This document shows positions 1 to 7,756 of a stretch of 64,000 nt of DNA, one piece after another. Each line of letters opens with the position of its first letter. Position 1 is the stretch's first letter. Under the pieces are notes generated by a model. That model saw nothing but the letters and a program-made list of their open reading frames with translations. It was not told the DNA's origin and searched no databases. The position numbers and the translations under genes are program-made. The stretch spans positions 1 through 64,000 of the forward strand of contig CANBNG010000021.1 of NCBI GenBank assembly GCA_947370975.1. Direction: 5' to 3'. Source of the DNA: Beijerinckiaceae bacterium. Its GTDB lineage: Bacteria; Pseudomonadota; Alphaproteobacteria; Rhizobiales; Beijerinckiaceae.

Positions 1-187
1 AGGCTTCGCGCAGCGCATAGAGCGGACTCGTGCCGATGTCGCCATAGACGACGCCGATGCAGCCGACAAAAAGCCCCCAGAACCCTGCATGCAGGGTTTC
101 TGGCGTCTGTGGACTGGGGGAAGGATTGGCCTGTGGCACAACGACTTCAGAGGCAGACTGAAGCTTGTCTGACGTTCCGATGGACAT
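1..187 (-). CDS. kup: Kup-type potassium uptake transporter, N-terminal fragment
   Basis: The reverse strand opens at the ATG at 187 and runs off the left edge, giving 62 residues. After a polar 35-residue N-terminus comes the segment GCIGVVYGDIGTSPLYALRE, the diagnostic first membrane segment of the Kup/HAK/KUP family of proton-coupled potassium importers in the inner membrane. The rest of the protein, including the pore-forming segments and the cytoplasmic tail, lies outside the window. The identification rests on this one very conserved motif, which I regard as specific. Nothing in the fragment looks damaged. Confidence 0.9.
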   Translation of the reverse strand, partial: MSIGTSDKLQSASEVVVPQANPSPSPQTPETLHAGFWGLFVGCIGVVYGDIGTSPLYALREA

Positions 188-345
188 CGGAGAGCACCAT
201 GTAAGGACCGCGATACCACGGCCGGGCGGCGGCGGTATACGCCCATGCTGCACCGCGTGCAAGCGGGCTTCGCTATTGGGTACGCTTTCCCTCTTTGCGC
301 GATTGCCGCTATGCCTGCGCTGCGCGCAAAGGCGGTCTCACACTC

Positions 346-1359
346 TCAATGCGCACGTGAAATGCAGAAATCCACGACATCGAGCAGCGCCTGTTTCCAG
401 GGGCTTGCGGGGAAGATTTCCAGCGCGTCGCGCGCCATGGCGCCGTAATGGCGGGCGCGTTCCACAGTGTCGTCGAGCGCGCGGTGCTTGCGCATGGTGG
501 CCAGCGCATGGGCAAGATCGCCCTCGGCAATCTCGCCTTTTTCCAATGTGCGACGCCAGAAATCGCGTTCGGTTTCCGAGCCGCGCCGGAAAGACAGCAC
601 GACGGGCAGAGTGATCTTGCCTTCGCGGAAATCGTCGCCGACATTCTTGCCGAGTTTGGCGGCTGTTCCGCCGTAATCGAGCGCATCGTCAATAAGCTGG
701 AAGGCGACGCCGAGATTGGTGCCATAGGAGCGGCAGGCTTCGGCATATTCGCGCGAGCGGCCTGCGAGCAGGGGGCCGACTTCGCTGGCGGCGGCAAAGA
801 GAGCGGCCGTCTTGGAGCGAATGACGGCGAGATAGGCGTCTTCGGTCGTCGCCGTATCCTTGGCAGCGGTAAGCTGCATCACTTCGCCTTCGGCGATAAT
901 GGCGGCGGCGGTCGAGAGAATATCGAGGCAGCTGAGCGAGCCGACTTCGACCATCATCTTGAAGGCCTGCCCCAGCAGAAAATCGCCGACGAGCACGCTC
1001 GCCTCATTGCCCCACAGCATCCGGGCTGCGAGCTTGCCGCGCCGCATGTCGCTCTGGTCGACAACATCGTCATGCAGCAGGGTGGCGGTGTGCATGAATT
1101 CGACAGCGGCAGCGAGCTTGATATGGCCCTCACCCTTGTAGCCGCACAAGGCGGCGGTCGCGAGGGTAAGCATCGGGCGCAGGCGCTTGCCGCCTGAGGA
1201 GATCAGATGGTTGGCGACTTCGGGAATCATCGTCACGTCGGAGCCTGTGCGTGACAGGATCATGGCATTGACGCGTTCCATATCCGGCGTCACGAGAGCC
1301 ACGAGGCCCGCGATTCCCGTTTCCGGAGACTTGTCTTCGAGGGGAATGACGACGCCCAC
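346..1359 (-). CDS. ispB: Polyprenyl (octaprenyl/decaprenyl) diphosphate synthase
   Basis: A 337-residue trans-isoprenyl diphosphate synthase that extends farnesyl diphosphate with IPP to make the ubiquinone side chain, in the cytosol. Both aspartate-rich motifs are intact: DDVVD at residues 97-101 (first, followed by the RRG of the family) and DDALD at 224-228 (second). The GGKRLRP motif is at about 56-62. I chose the GTG at 1359 because AGAAGGG lies 8 nt upstream and the protein then begins VGVVIPLEDK, as relatives do. The frame stays open to 1704, but that extension overlaps the divergent DUF2007 gene and lacks family similarity. Chain length cannot be read from sequence by eye. Confidence 0.93.
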   Translation of the reverse strand: MGVVIPLEDKSPETGIAGLVALVTPDMERVNAMILSRTGSDVTMIPEVANHLISSGGKRLRPMLTLATAALCGYKGEGHIKLAAAVEFMHTATLLHDDVVDQSDMRRGKLAARMLWGNEASVLVGDFLLGQAFKMMVEVGSLSCLDILSTAAAIIAEGEVMQLTAAKDTATTEDAYLAVIRSKTAALFAAASEVGPLLAGRSREYAEACRSYGTNLGVAFQLIDDALDYGGTAAKLGKNVGDDFREGKITLPVVLSFRRGSETERDFWRRTLEKGEIAEGDLAHALATMRKHRALDDTVERARHYGAMARDALEIFPASPWKQALLDVVDFCISRAH

Positions 1360-1470
1360 ACTCAAGCCCTTCTGTTTTACACCTGCACGCGGCAAACTAG
1401 GGGCGGAGCGCAGGCTCGGCAAGTGGAGGCTGTTATCTTTCCAGGACAATGCTCCCTCATGAGGGTCCAG

Positions 1471-1698
1471 ATGGTCGAATTGTTTCGCACCAACGATCTC
1501 GTGCTCATCTCCGCGGTCGAGGCTCTGCTCGCCTCGGCGGGGATCGGCTGTTTTGTGGCTGATCGCCATATGAGCGCCATGGAGGGCTCGCTGGGCTTCC
1601 TGCCACGCCGACTCATGGTGGAGCGCGGGCAGATGGCGGCTGCGCGCGCTCTTGTCGCAGGCGCGGGTTTTGAGTGCGAGTTCGCCGATGCCCGCTGA
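1471..1698 (+). CDS. DUF2007 domain small protein
   Basis: A 75-residue protein beginning MVELFRTNDLVLISAVEALL, which matches the DUF2007 (putative signal-transducing) family. That family has a ferredoxin-like small domain and no firmly assigned function. The ATG at 1471 is preceded by GAGGGTCCAG, a good ribosome binding site; an upstream in-frame ATG at 1459 is possible. It is transcribed divergently from the polyprenyl synthase. Its stop codon overlaps the start of the methyltransferase gene by 11 bp, which implies translational coupling. This gene pair is common in Rhizobiales, so a shared role in RNA modification or its control is possible but only inferred. Confidence 0.8.
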   Translation: MVELFRTNDLVLISAVEALLASAGIGCFVADRHMSAMEGSLGFLPRRLMVERGQMAAARALVAGAGFECEFADAR

Positions 1699-2443
1699 GG
1701 ACAAGCCCGACCTGCTGCTGGGCGGCAGGCTGAAACTCTATCAGGCGGCCACGGGCCACCGGGCGGGGACGGATGCGATTCTGCTTGCCGCCGCCGTGCC
1801 GCGCGAGGCCAGAGGCCTGCTGATCGACGCGGGGGCGGGCGCGGGCACCGCAGGCCTTGCCACGGCGCTCGACCGGCCGGGCCTCGACATTCTGCTGCTT
1901 GATCGCGAGCCCGAGGCCGTGGCGCTGTCGGTGCGCAATCTGGCGGCCAACGGGCTTCAATCGCGCGGGCGGGCGCTGGAGGCCGATCTCCTTGAGGGCA
2001 AGAGCCGCCGGGCGGCTGGCCTTGCCGATGGCGGGGCGGCTTTCGTGATTTCAAACCCGCCCTTTCTCGATCCGGGGCAGGGCCGGCGCTCGCCCGACGA
2101 TGCGCGCGCCCGCGCCCATGTGTTTGATACGCCAGATGGGCTGGACCGCTGGCTGCGCGCCTGTGCGGCGCTGGTCGCGCCCCATGGCGAACTGATTCTC
2201 ATCCACCGGGCCGACAGGCTGGCCGAGCTGCTGGCGGGGCTCGCGGGCCGTGTGGGGGGACTGGCGGTGCTGCCGGTCCATCCGCGCGCGGGGGAGGATG
2301 CCAACCGCATCATCCTGCGCGGAAAAAAGGGCAGCCGCGCGCCTCTCCGGCTGCGGCCGCCCCTGGTTCTTCATGCGCCTGACGGGCGCTTCACGCCGCT
2401 GGCGGAGGCTCTCCACCGCGGCGAGGCTGCGCTTGAGTGGTAA
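1688..2443 (+). CDS. TrmN6-like SAM-dependent methyltransferase (tRNA1Val adenine-N6 type)
   Basis: A 251-residue class I methyltransferase. The SAM-binding loop DAGAGAGTAG lies at about residues 47-56, the acidic ribose-binding position is LLDRE at about 70-74, and the catalytic NPPF motif at 123-126 is typical of N6-adenine and related amino methyltransferases. Length and motif spacing fit the TrmN6/YfiC group that methylates A37 of tRNA1(Val). The reading frame extends upstream to 1652, but the ATG at 1688 overlaps the end of the DUF2007 gene in the usual coupled arrangement. A related rRNA or protein methyltransferase cannot be excluded by eye. It ends exactly where the convergent secreted-protein gene ends. 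Confidence 0.8.
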   Translation: MPAEDKPDLLLGGRLKLYQAATGHRAGTDAILLAAAVPREARGLLIDAGAGAGTAGLATALDRPGLDILLLDREPEAVALSVRNLAANGLQSRGRALEADLLEGKSRRAAGLADGGAAFVISNPPFLDPGQGRRSPDDARARAHVFDTPDGLDRWLRACAALVAPHGELILIHRADRLAELLAGLAGRVGGLAVLPVHPRAGEDANRIILRGKKGSRAPLRLRPPLVLHAPDGRFTPLAEALHRGEAALEW

Positions 2444-2716
2444 TCAGTTGCAGACGCGACGCTGGACCACCTGGCGGCCATAGGGCGTATGGCGGACGCT
2501 GCGCTGCATGTAGCAATGTCCGTGATGGCCGCGGCGATGGCCCCATTCCCGCCCGCCGTGGTAGCCGCCGCCATACTGGACAGTGCTCACGAGGGGGGAC
2601 GACCCCATGTCAGTCGCATGGAAGGGTGCGGCGGAGGCGGGGGCCAGGCTCACAAGGCCGGCAAGGGTCAGGCCGGCGGTGGCGGCGACGATTTTCGTGA
2701 GGGACGGGAACAGCAT
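2444..2716 (-). CDS. Small secreted Gly/His-rich protein of unknown function
   Basis: A 90-residue protein. Residues 1-29 form a clear Sec signal peptide (short basic start, hydrophobic AATAGLTLAGLVSLA, then an APASA-A cleavage site). The mature part is about 60 residues, rich in Gly, His, Tyr and Arg, with HGGREWGHRRGHHGHCYM followed by a cationic tail that ends in a cysteine. The two cysteines of the mature part could form one disulfide. The start is supported by AGGAGGATG upstream of the ATG. I recognise no domain. Small His/Gly-rich periplasmic proteins like this occur widely in Rhizobiales; metal binding is a guess from composition only. Confidence 0.75.
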   Translation of the reverse strand: MLFPSLTKIVAATAGLTLAGLVSLAPASAAPFHATDMGSSPLVSTVQYGGGYHGGREWGHRRGHHGHCYMQRSVRHTPYGRQVVQRRVCN

Positions 2717-2928
2717 GGAAGCATCCTCCTTGGGCGATCCGCCCCGGGCTCTTGTGTCCGGGCGTTGAGGATGTTTTAGCGCTGCGGAGCTGAACGGCCC
2801 CTGAGGAGGCCATTCACCTGCCGTTCATGCAGGCAGGCAGCGCTGCGGCAATTGACCGGCTCCGGCGCGCCCCTTAGGTTGCGCGCCAACAGCCCCTTCC
2901 CAAGCTTTCGCCAAGGATCACGAGCCCC

Positions 2929-3888
2929 ATGCAGGCGCAGACACCGACTTCCGCGCAGACGACGCAAGGCCGCATGGCGCTCGACCCCACGCGCTCCTTT
3001 CAGGGCCTCATCCTGACGCTTCAGCAATTCTGGGCCGCGCAGGGCTGCGTCGTCCTGCAGCCCTATGACATGGAAGTGGGCGCGGGCACCTTCCACCCCG
3101 CCACCACTTTGCGCTCGCTCGGATCAAAGCCCTGGAAAGCCGCCTATGTGCAGCCCTCGCGCCGCCCCAAGGATGGCCGCTATGGCGAGAACCCGAACCG
3201 GCTGCAGCACTATTATCAATTCCAGGTCATCCTGAAGCCCTCGCCGCCCGATTTGCAGGATCTCTACCTGCGCTCGCTCGCGGCAATCGGCGTGGATGCG
3301 AAGCTGCATGACATCCGCTTTGTCGAGGACGATTGGGAAAGCCCGACGCTCGGCGCCTGGGGGCTTGGGTGGGAATGCTGGTGCGACGGCATGGAAGTGT
3401 CGCAATTTACCTACTTCCAGCAGGTCGCTGGCATTGAATGCTCACCCGTGTCGGGCGAACTCACCTACGGGCTCGAGCGCCTCGCCATGTATGTGCAGGG
3501 CGTCGAAAACGTCTACGACCTGAATTTCAACGGGCTCGAAGGCGACGACAAGATCACCTATGGCGATGTGTTTCTGCAGGCCGAGCAGGAATATTCGCGC
3601 CACAATTTCGAACATGCCGACACCGACCGCCTGTTCCGCCACTTCAAGGATGCGGAAACGGAATGCAAAAAGCTGCTGGCGGCAGGCGAATCCGGCGAGC
3701 GTCACCTCATGGTGCTGCCTGCTTACGACCAGTGCATCAAGGCGAGCCACACATTCAATCTGCTCGATGCGCGCGGCGTGATTTCCGTGACCGAACGCCA
3801 GAGCTACATTCTGCGCGTGCGTGAATTGGCGAAAGCCTGCGGCGCGGCCTGGCTCAAGACCGATGCCGGCGGCGCATCTTTGATCTGA
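2929..3888 (+). CDS. glyQ: Glycyl-tRNA synthetase alpha subunit
   Basis: The 319-residue catalytic alpha subunit of the bacterial alpha2beta2 glycyl-tRNA synthetase, which activates glycine with ATP and charges tRNA(Gly). The sequence SFQGLILTLQQFWAAQGC near the N-terminus and the GAGTFHPATTLRSLG and VQPSRRPKDGRYGENPNR stretches are signatures of the class II alpha subunit. The ATG at 2929 gives a 15-residue extension relative to the in-frame ATG at 2974 (MALDPTRSFQ), which may be the real start. The beta subunit is 1.5 kb downstream at 5411; normally the two are adjacent, but here a CDGSH gene and a Fic gene intervene. Confidence 0.97.
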   Translation: MQAQTPTSAQTTQGRMALDPTRSFQGLILTLQQFWAAQGCVVLQPYDMEVGAGTFHPATTLRSLGSKPWKAAYVQPSRRPKDGRYGENPNRLQHYYQFQVILKPSPPDLQDLYLRSLAAIGVDAKLHDIRFVEDDWESPTLGAWGLGWECWCDGMEVSQFTYFQQVAGIECSPVSGELTYGLERLAMYVQGVENVYDLNFNGLEGDDKITYGDVFLQAEQEYSRHNFEHADTDRLFRHFKDAETECKKLLAAGESGERHLMVLPAYDQCIKASHTFNLLDARGVISVTERQSYILRVRELAKACGAAWLKTDAGGASLI

Positions 3889-3899
3889 AGGGGGCAAAC

Positions 3900-4139
3900 A
3901 TGTCTGATCCTGTGATTGCGCAAAAAGCGCCTTATTCCATCGATGTCGAAGCCGGCCAGACCTATTGGTGGTGCTCCTGCGGCAAGTCGGCCAACCAGCC
4001 GTTCTGCGATGGCGCGCACAAGGGCTCCGACTTCCGCCCGATGGAATGGACCGCGCCCAAGACGCGCAAGGCCCATTTCTGTGGCTGCAAACACGCCGTG
4101 AACAAGCCGCTCTGCGACGGCACGCACGGCAAGATCTGA
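3900..4139 (+). CDS. Dual CDGSH iron-sulfur domain protein
   Basis: A 79-residue protein made of two complete CDGSH zinc-finger-like motifs, each able to hold a 2Fe-2S cluster with 3Cys-1His ligation: C25, C27, C36, H40 and C61, C63, C72, H76. The arrangement is that of bacterial dual-CDGSH proteins and the mitochondrial MiNT/CISD3 type, monomeric redox or cluster-transfer proteins. There is no membrane anchor, so it is cytosolic. It starts 11 bp after glyQ and is almost certainly cotranscribed with it. Its substrate is unknown; a role in iron-sulfur homeostasis or redox sensing is inferred from the family. Confidence 0.92.
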   Translation: MSDPVIAQKAPYSIDVEAGQTYWWCSCGKSANQPFCDGAHKGSDFRPMEWTAPKTRKAHFCGCKHAVNKPLCDGTHGKI

Positions 4140-4198
4140 TCTTGTACTCCCTGTGTTCACATCTGGATTGAAGCCAAGTTCAATCTACTGGGACAGGA

Positions 4199-4225
4199 TT
4201 GTCCAAAAAGGCATTTTGGTATAAT
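4199..4225 (+). promoter_or_regulatory. Candidate promoter for the Fic gene
   Basis: A perfect TATAAT lies at 4220-4225 with TTGTCC at 4199-4204, spacing 15 bp (short of the ideal 17). A small inverted repeat, GGACA-GGAT-TGTCC at 4191-4204, covers the -35 box and could be an operator. The region lies 44 bp upstream of the Fic start and 60 bp after the CDGSH stop. It would let the Fic gene (and glyS behind it) be transcribed independently of glyQ. The prediction is by eye only. Confidence 0.4.
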
Positions 4226-4268
4226 CCAAGCCCTAGGGAGTGTACTTCGGGTGAAACGGGAAGACTTC

Positions 4269-5405
4269 ATGGCCTCGGCGACGGGATCGCTGGTCCCGAC
4301 CGAGCGGGGCCAGTGGGCTTTTGTGCCCCATGCGCTGCCCCCGATAAATCTCGATCACGCACGCCTGAGTCGCGCCTTGAGCGAAGCTGCGGCAGCCGTC
4401 GGCGAGTTGAATGGTATCGGGCGGACGCTGCCCAATCCTTATTTGCTGATCACACCCCTGCAGCGGCGCGAAGCCATAAGCTCCTCCAGCATGGAGGGAA
4501 CTTACACGACAGTCGATGCGCTTCTGTTGGCAGAAGCGGGTGCGAATGGCGAGGGCACGACGTCTGACACGCGCGAAGTTTTGAATTACAGGCGGGCTCT
4601 CGCACGCGCCATTGAAAGTCTGGCAGAGCTGCCCCTTTCCCTGCGCACCTTGCGCGATGCCCATCGAACATTGCTGTCGAATGTTCGTCGTGACCGCGGT
4701 GCGTCCGTCACGCCGGGCGAGTTCAAGCAGCATCAGAATTTCATTGGCGCCTATCAGATCGAGCAGGCCCGGTTCATTCCGCCACCGCCTGCCGAAACGC
4801 TGTCGTGCCTCGATGCACTTGAGCGCTATCTGCATCGCGAGGAAGACGGCATCGATATTCTGATCGATGCAGCGTTGATCCATTATCAATTCGAAACGAT
4901 CCATCCTTTCGCGGACGGCAACGGCCGCCTCGGCCGCATGCTGATCATCTTGCATTTGTTCATGCGCGGTAAGATCGCGCAGCCGCTGCTTTACCTCTCG
5001 CCGGTTTTCGAGGCGCACAAGGACGAATATATCGACCGGATGTATGCTGTCTCGCGCCATGGCGATTGGGAAGGTTGGATCGTGTTCTTCCTTGGGGTCT
5101 TGCGTGATGCGGCTCGCGAGACCATTGCGCTTGCCGAGCGCATGATTGCCTTGCAGGGAGCCTATCGGACGCGCTTGCAGCAGGCGCGCCGCTCTGCCGG
5201 ACTTCTTGCCATCATCGATTATCTCTTCGAGCAGCCGATGCTGACCATTCCGATGATTGCGGAGAGACTGGGCGTCACCTACAGGGGGGCGCTGAAGAAC
5301 GTCGAATTTCTAGTTAGTGAAGGCGTGTTGAGCGAAGTAGAGGGCACGAGCAATCCCCGATATTTTGCGGCGCGCGACATCATCGAAATCACGAGCGGAA
5401 AATAA
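4269..5405 (+). CDS. Fic family AMPylase-type protein with N-terminal inhibitory motif and C-terminal winged helix
   Basis: A 378-residue Fic protein, a family that usually transfers AMP from ATP to a hydroxyl on a target protein. The catalytic loop is complete: HPFADGNGRLGR at residues 212-223, with catalytic H212 and the phosphate-binding GNGR. Upstream, SSSMEG matches the (S/T)xxxE(G/N) autoinhibitory helix, glutamate at about 76, placing it in the intramolecularly inhibited class. The last 90 residues look like a winged helix (TIPMIAERLGVTYRGALKNV), suggesting DNA binding or autoregulation. I chose ATG 4269 (GGGAAG upstream); GTG 4251 is an alternative. It ends 5 bp before glyS, so it is embedded in the glyQS operon. 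The target is unknown. Confidence 0.93.
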   Translation: MASATGSLVPTERGQWAFVPHALPPINLDHARLSRALSEAAAAVGELNGIGRTLPNPYLLITPLQRREAISSSSMEGTYTTVDALLLAEAGANGEGTTSDTREVLNYRRALARAIESLAELPLSLRTLRDAHRTLLSNVRRDRGASVTPGEFKQHQNFIGAYQIEQARFIPPPPAETLSCLDALERYLHREEDGIDILIDAALIHYQFETIHPFADGNGRLGRMLIILHLFMRGKIAQPLLYLSPVFEAHKDEYIDRMYAVSRHGDWEGWIVFFLGVLRDAARETIALAERMIALQGAYRTRLQQARRSAGLLAIIDYLFEQPMLTIPMIAERLGVTYRGALKNVEFLVSEGVLSEVEGTSNPRYFAARDIIEITSGK

Positions 5406-5410
5406 TCCCT

Positions 5411-7549
5411 ATGCCTGATCTTTTGTTCGAAGTTTTCTCCGAGGAAATCCCCGCGCGCATGCAGGCGCAGGCGGCTGAGGATTTGAAGAAACTCGTCACG
5501 CAGGCGCTCGTCGATCGCGGGCTCACCTATGAGGGTGCGGCGTCCTTTGCAACGCCGCGTCGTCTCGCGCTTCATATTGCGGGCCTGCCTGCGCGCCAGC
5601 CCGATCTGCGCGAAGAAAAGAAGGGCCCGCGCGTCGGCGCGCCCGAGGCTGCGGTGCAGGGCTTTCTGAAAAGTGCCGGGCTCACCTCGCTCGATCAGGC
5701 CACAATCGAGAAAGACCCGAAGAAGGGCGAATTCTACGTCGCCATTGTGGAGCGTCCGGGCCGTGCGAGCGCGGATGTGCTGGCCGAAGTTCTGCCCGCC
5801 GTGCTGCGTGCTTTCCCCTGGCCGAAATCCATGCGCTGGGGCAAGGGCTCCTCAAGGCCCGATACATTGCGCTGGGTGCGTCCGCTCCATTCCATAGTCG
5901 CGACTTTCGGCCCCGAAACCGAAGAGCCGGAAATCGTGCATTTCTCGCTCGATGGCATCGAGTCGGGCGATGTGACCTACGGCCATCGCTTCATGGCGCC
6001 CGACGCCATTCGCGTGCGCCGCTTTGACGATTATGTGCCCGCGCTTGAAAAGGCCAAGGTCGTGCTCGATCCCGCGCGCCGCCGCGACATCATCTTGCAG
6101 GATGCGCGCGATCTGGCTTTCGCGCAGGGGCTTGAGCTCGTCGAGGACGAGGCCTTGCTGCATGAAGTCGCCGGGCTGGTCGAATGGCCGATTGTGCTGA
6201 TGGGCACATTCGACGAGGCTTTTCTCGATATTCCGGCAGAAGTCATCCGCGCGACGATCCGCGCCAATCAGAAATGTTTCGTGCTGAAGAAACGCGATGC
6301 AGCCGACGGCGCGCTCGCCAATAAATTCATCCTCGTTTCGAATATTGAAGCCAGCGACGGCGGCAAGGCGATTGCAGCGGGCAACGGCCGCGTCGTGCGC
6401 GCGCGTCTCTCCGACGCGCTCTATTTCTGGCAGACCGATCGCAAGCCTTTGCCGGATTATGCCGACACCGCCGACAAGCCGCTCGATCAGCGTCTCGAAA
6501 AGCTGAAGGCGATGAATATCGTCTTCCACGAAAAGCTCGGCACGCAGGGCGCACGCGTGGAGCGCATCACCGCGCTGGCGCGCGAACTCGCGCCGTTGGT
6601 GGGCGCAAATGTCGAAAAAGCCGCGCGGGCCGCGCAGCTTTGCAAAGCCGATTTGATGAGCGAAGTCGTCGGTGAGTTCCCGGAAACCCAAGGCCTGATG
6701 GGCCGCCGCTACGGCCTGCTGCAGGGCGAAGACGCCGATGTCGCGGCCGCGATTGAAGAGCATTACAAGCCGCAGGGACCAGGCGACCGCGTGCCGAGCA
6801 ATCCGGTATCGCTGGCTGTGGCGCTGGCCGACAAGCTCGATACGCTCGTTGGTTTCTGGGCGATTGATGAAAAGCCGACCGGATCGAAGGATCCTTATGC
6901 GCTGCGTCGTGCGGCGCTTGGCGTGATCCGCCTTGTGCTTGAGAATGACTTGCGGCTGTCGCTGTTGCAGCTCTTTGCCCAATCGAACGCGCGCATTCTC
7001 GACGGCAAGTCAGTCGCTGGTGCGGACCTCCTCGCGTTCTTCGGTGATCGCCTGAAGGTCTATCTGCGCGACAAGGGTGCGCGTCACGATCTCATCGATG
7101 CCGTGTTTGCCCTTGAGGGACAGGACGATCTTCTCATGATCGTGCGTCGCGTCGAGGCGCTGGGCGCTTTCCTCGATACCGAAGACGGCAAGAATCTGCA
7201 CGCCGGCTACAAGCGCGCGGCCAATATTCTCAAAGCCGAAGAGAAGAAGGACAAGGACGCGGATTTCTCCGCTGCCTACGCAACGCCCGCCGATGCGCCG
7301 GACGCCGAAAAGGCGCTCGCCGCAGCCGTGCAATCTGCAACGACAGCCGCAGCCGCCCATGTCGCGCAGGAAGATTTCGAAGGCGCGATGAAGGCGCTCG
7401 CCGCCCTGCGCGCGCCCGTCGACACATTCTTCGAAGATGTCACGGTGAATGACGCAGACGCAACCAAGCGCCTGAACCGCCTGCGCCTGCTCTCGGCGCT
7501 GCGCGGCGCCGTGCACACGGTCGCGGATTTTTCGAAGATCGGCGGCTAG
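5411..7549 (+). CDS. glyS: Glycyl-tRNA synthetase beta subunit
   Basis: The 712-residue tRNA-binding beta subunit of glycyl-tRNA synthetase, partner of GlyQ. It begins with the invariant MPDLLFEVFSEEIPARMQ. The central part carries the HD-like region (LCKADLMSEVVGEFPETQG, GDRVPSNPVSLAVALADKLD), and the C-terminus is a DALR-type anticodon-binding helical domain. Length is normal for Alphaproteobacteria. The start codon lies 5 bp downstream of the Fic stop, so translation is probably coupled to, or at least cotranscribed with, fic. Palindromic repeats follow the stop codon. Confidence 0.97.
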   Translation: MPDLLFEVFSEEIPARMQAQAAEDLKKLVTQALVDRGLTYEGAASFATPRRLALHIAGLPARQPDLREEKKGPRVGAPEAAVQGFLKSAGLTSLDQATIEKDPKKGEFYVAIVERPGRASADVLAEVLPAVLRAFPWPKSMRWGKGSSRPDTLRWVRPLHSIVATFGPETEEPEIVHFSLDGIESGDVTYGHRFMAPDAIRVRRFDDYVPALEKAKVVLDPARRRDIILQDARDLAFAQGLELVEDEALLHEVAGLVEWPIVLMGTFDEAFLDIPAEVIRATIRANQKCFVLKKRDAADGALANKFILVSNIEASDGGKAIAAGNGRVVRARLSDALYFWQTDRKPLPDYADTADKPLDQRLEKLKAMNIVFHEKLGTQGARVERITALARELAPLVGANVEKAARAAQLCKADLMSEVVGEFPETQGLMGRRYGLLQGEDADVAAAIEEHYKPQGPGDRVPSNPVSLAVALADKLDTLVGFWAIDEKPTGSKDPYALRRAALGVIRLVLENDLRLSLLQLFAQSNARILDGKSVAGADLLAFFGDRLKVYLRDKGARHDLIDAVFALEGQDDLLMIVRRVEALGAFLDTEDGKNLHAGYKRAANILKAEEKKDKDADFSAAYATPADAPDAEKALAAAVQSATTAAAAHVAQEDFEGAMKALAALRAPVDTFFEDVTVNDADATKRLNRLRLLSALRGAVHTVADFSKIGG

Positions 7550-7559
7550 TTTCAGCCGT

Positions 7560-7636
7560 CCTCGCGAGCCGAAGGCGAAGCAATCCAGAAGCCCCAAGCG
7601 CGGCCTCTGGATTGCTTCGCTTCGCTCGCAATGACG
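7560..7636. repeat. Palindromic intergenic repeat, family A copy 1
   Basis: An imperfect inverted repeat: the left arm around 7564-7587 (GCGAAGCAATCCAG) is mirrored at 7607-7629 (CTGGATTGCTTCGC), with a GC-rich loop, and the element ends in CAATGACGGG. It belongs to the same dispersed family as 7651-7745 and 40401-40484. Its position 11 bp after the glyS stop suggests it could act as a transcript 3-prime hairpin. Confidence 0.8.
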
Positions 7637-7650
7637 GGCTAATTTTCCGT

Positions 7651-7745
7651 CGTCATTGCGAGGAGCGCAGCGACGCGGCAATCCATCTAAATGATTGCCG
7701 CCGGAAGATGGATTGCCGCGTCGCCTGCGGCTCCTCGCAATGACG
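7651..7745. repeat. Palindromic intergenic repeat, family A copy 2
   Basis: A near-perfect long palindrome. CGTCATTGCGAGGAGCGCAG at its left end is mirrored by CTCCTCGCAATGACG at its right end, and GCGGCAATCCATC is mirrored by GATGGATTGCCGC around the centre. It would form a very stable hairpin or cruciform. It sits between the convergent ends of glyS and the pirin gene. Confidence 0.85.
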
Positions 7746-7756
7746 AGGCCAAGAAC

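Noticed and set aside
3889..4268. Search for a glycine riboswitch near glyQ/glyS
   Set aside because: No glycine aptamer-type structure visible; the gap is occupied by the CDGSH gene and a short promoter region.
5852..6982. A 376-residue minus-strand frame inside glyS
   Set aside because: Antisense frame without a start signal or family similarity.
7560..7745. Two adjacent repeats considered as a CRISPR array
   Set aside because: Only two units of unequal length, each an internal palindrome, with no regularly spaced unique spacers and no cas genes in the window.
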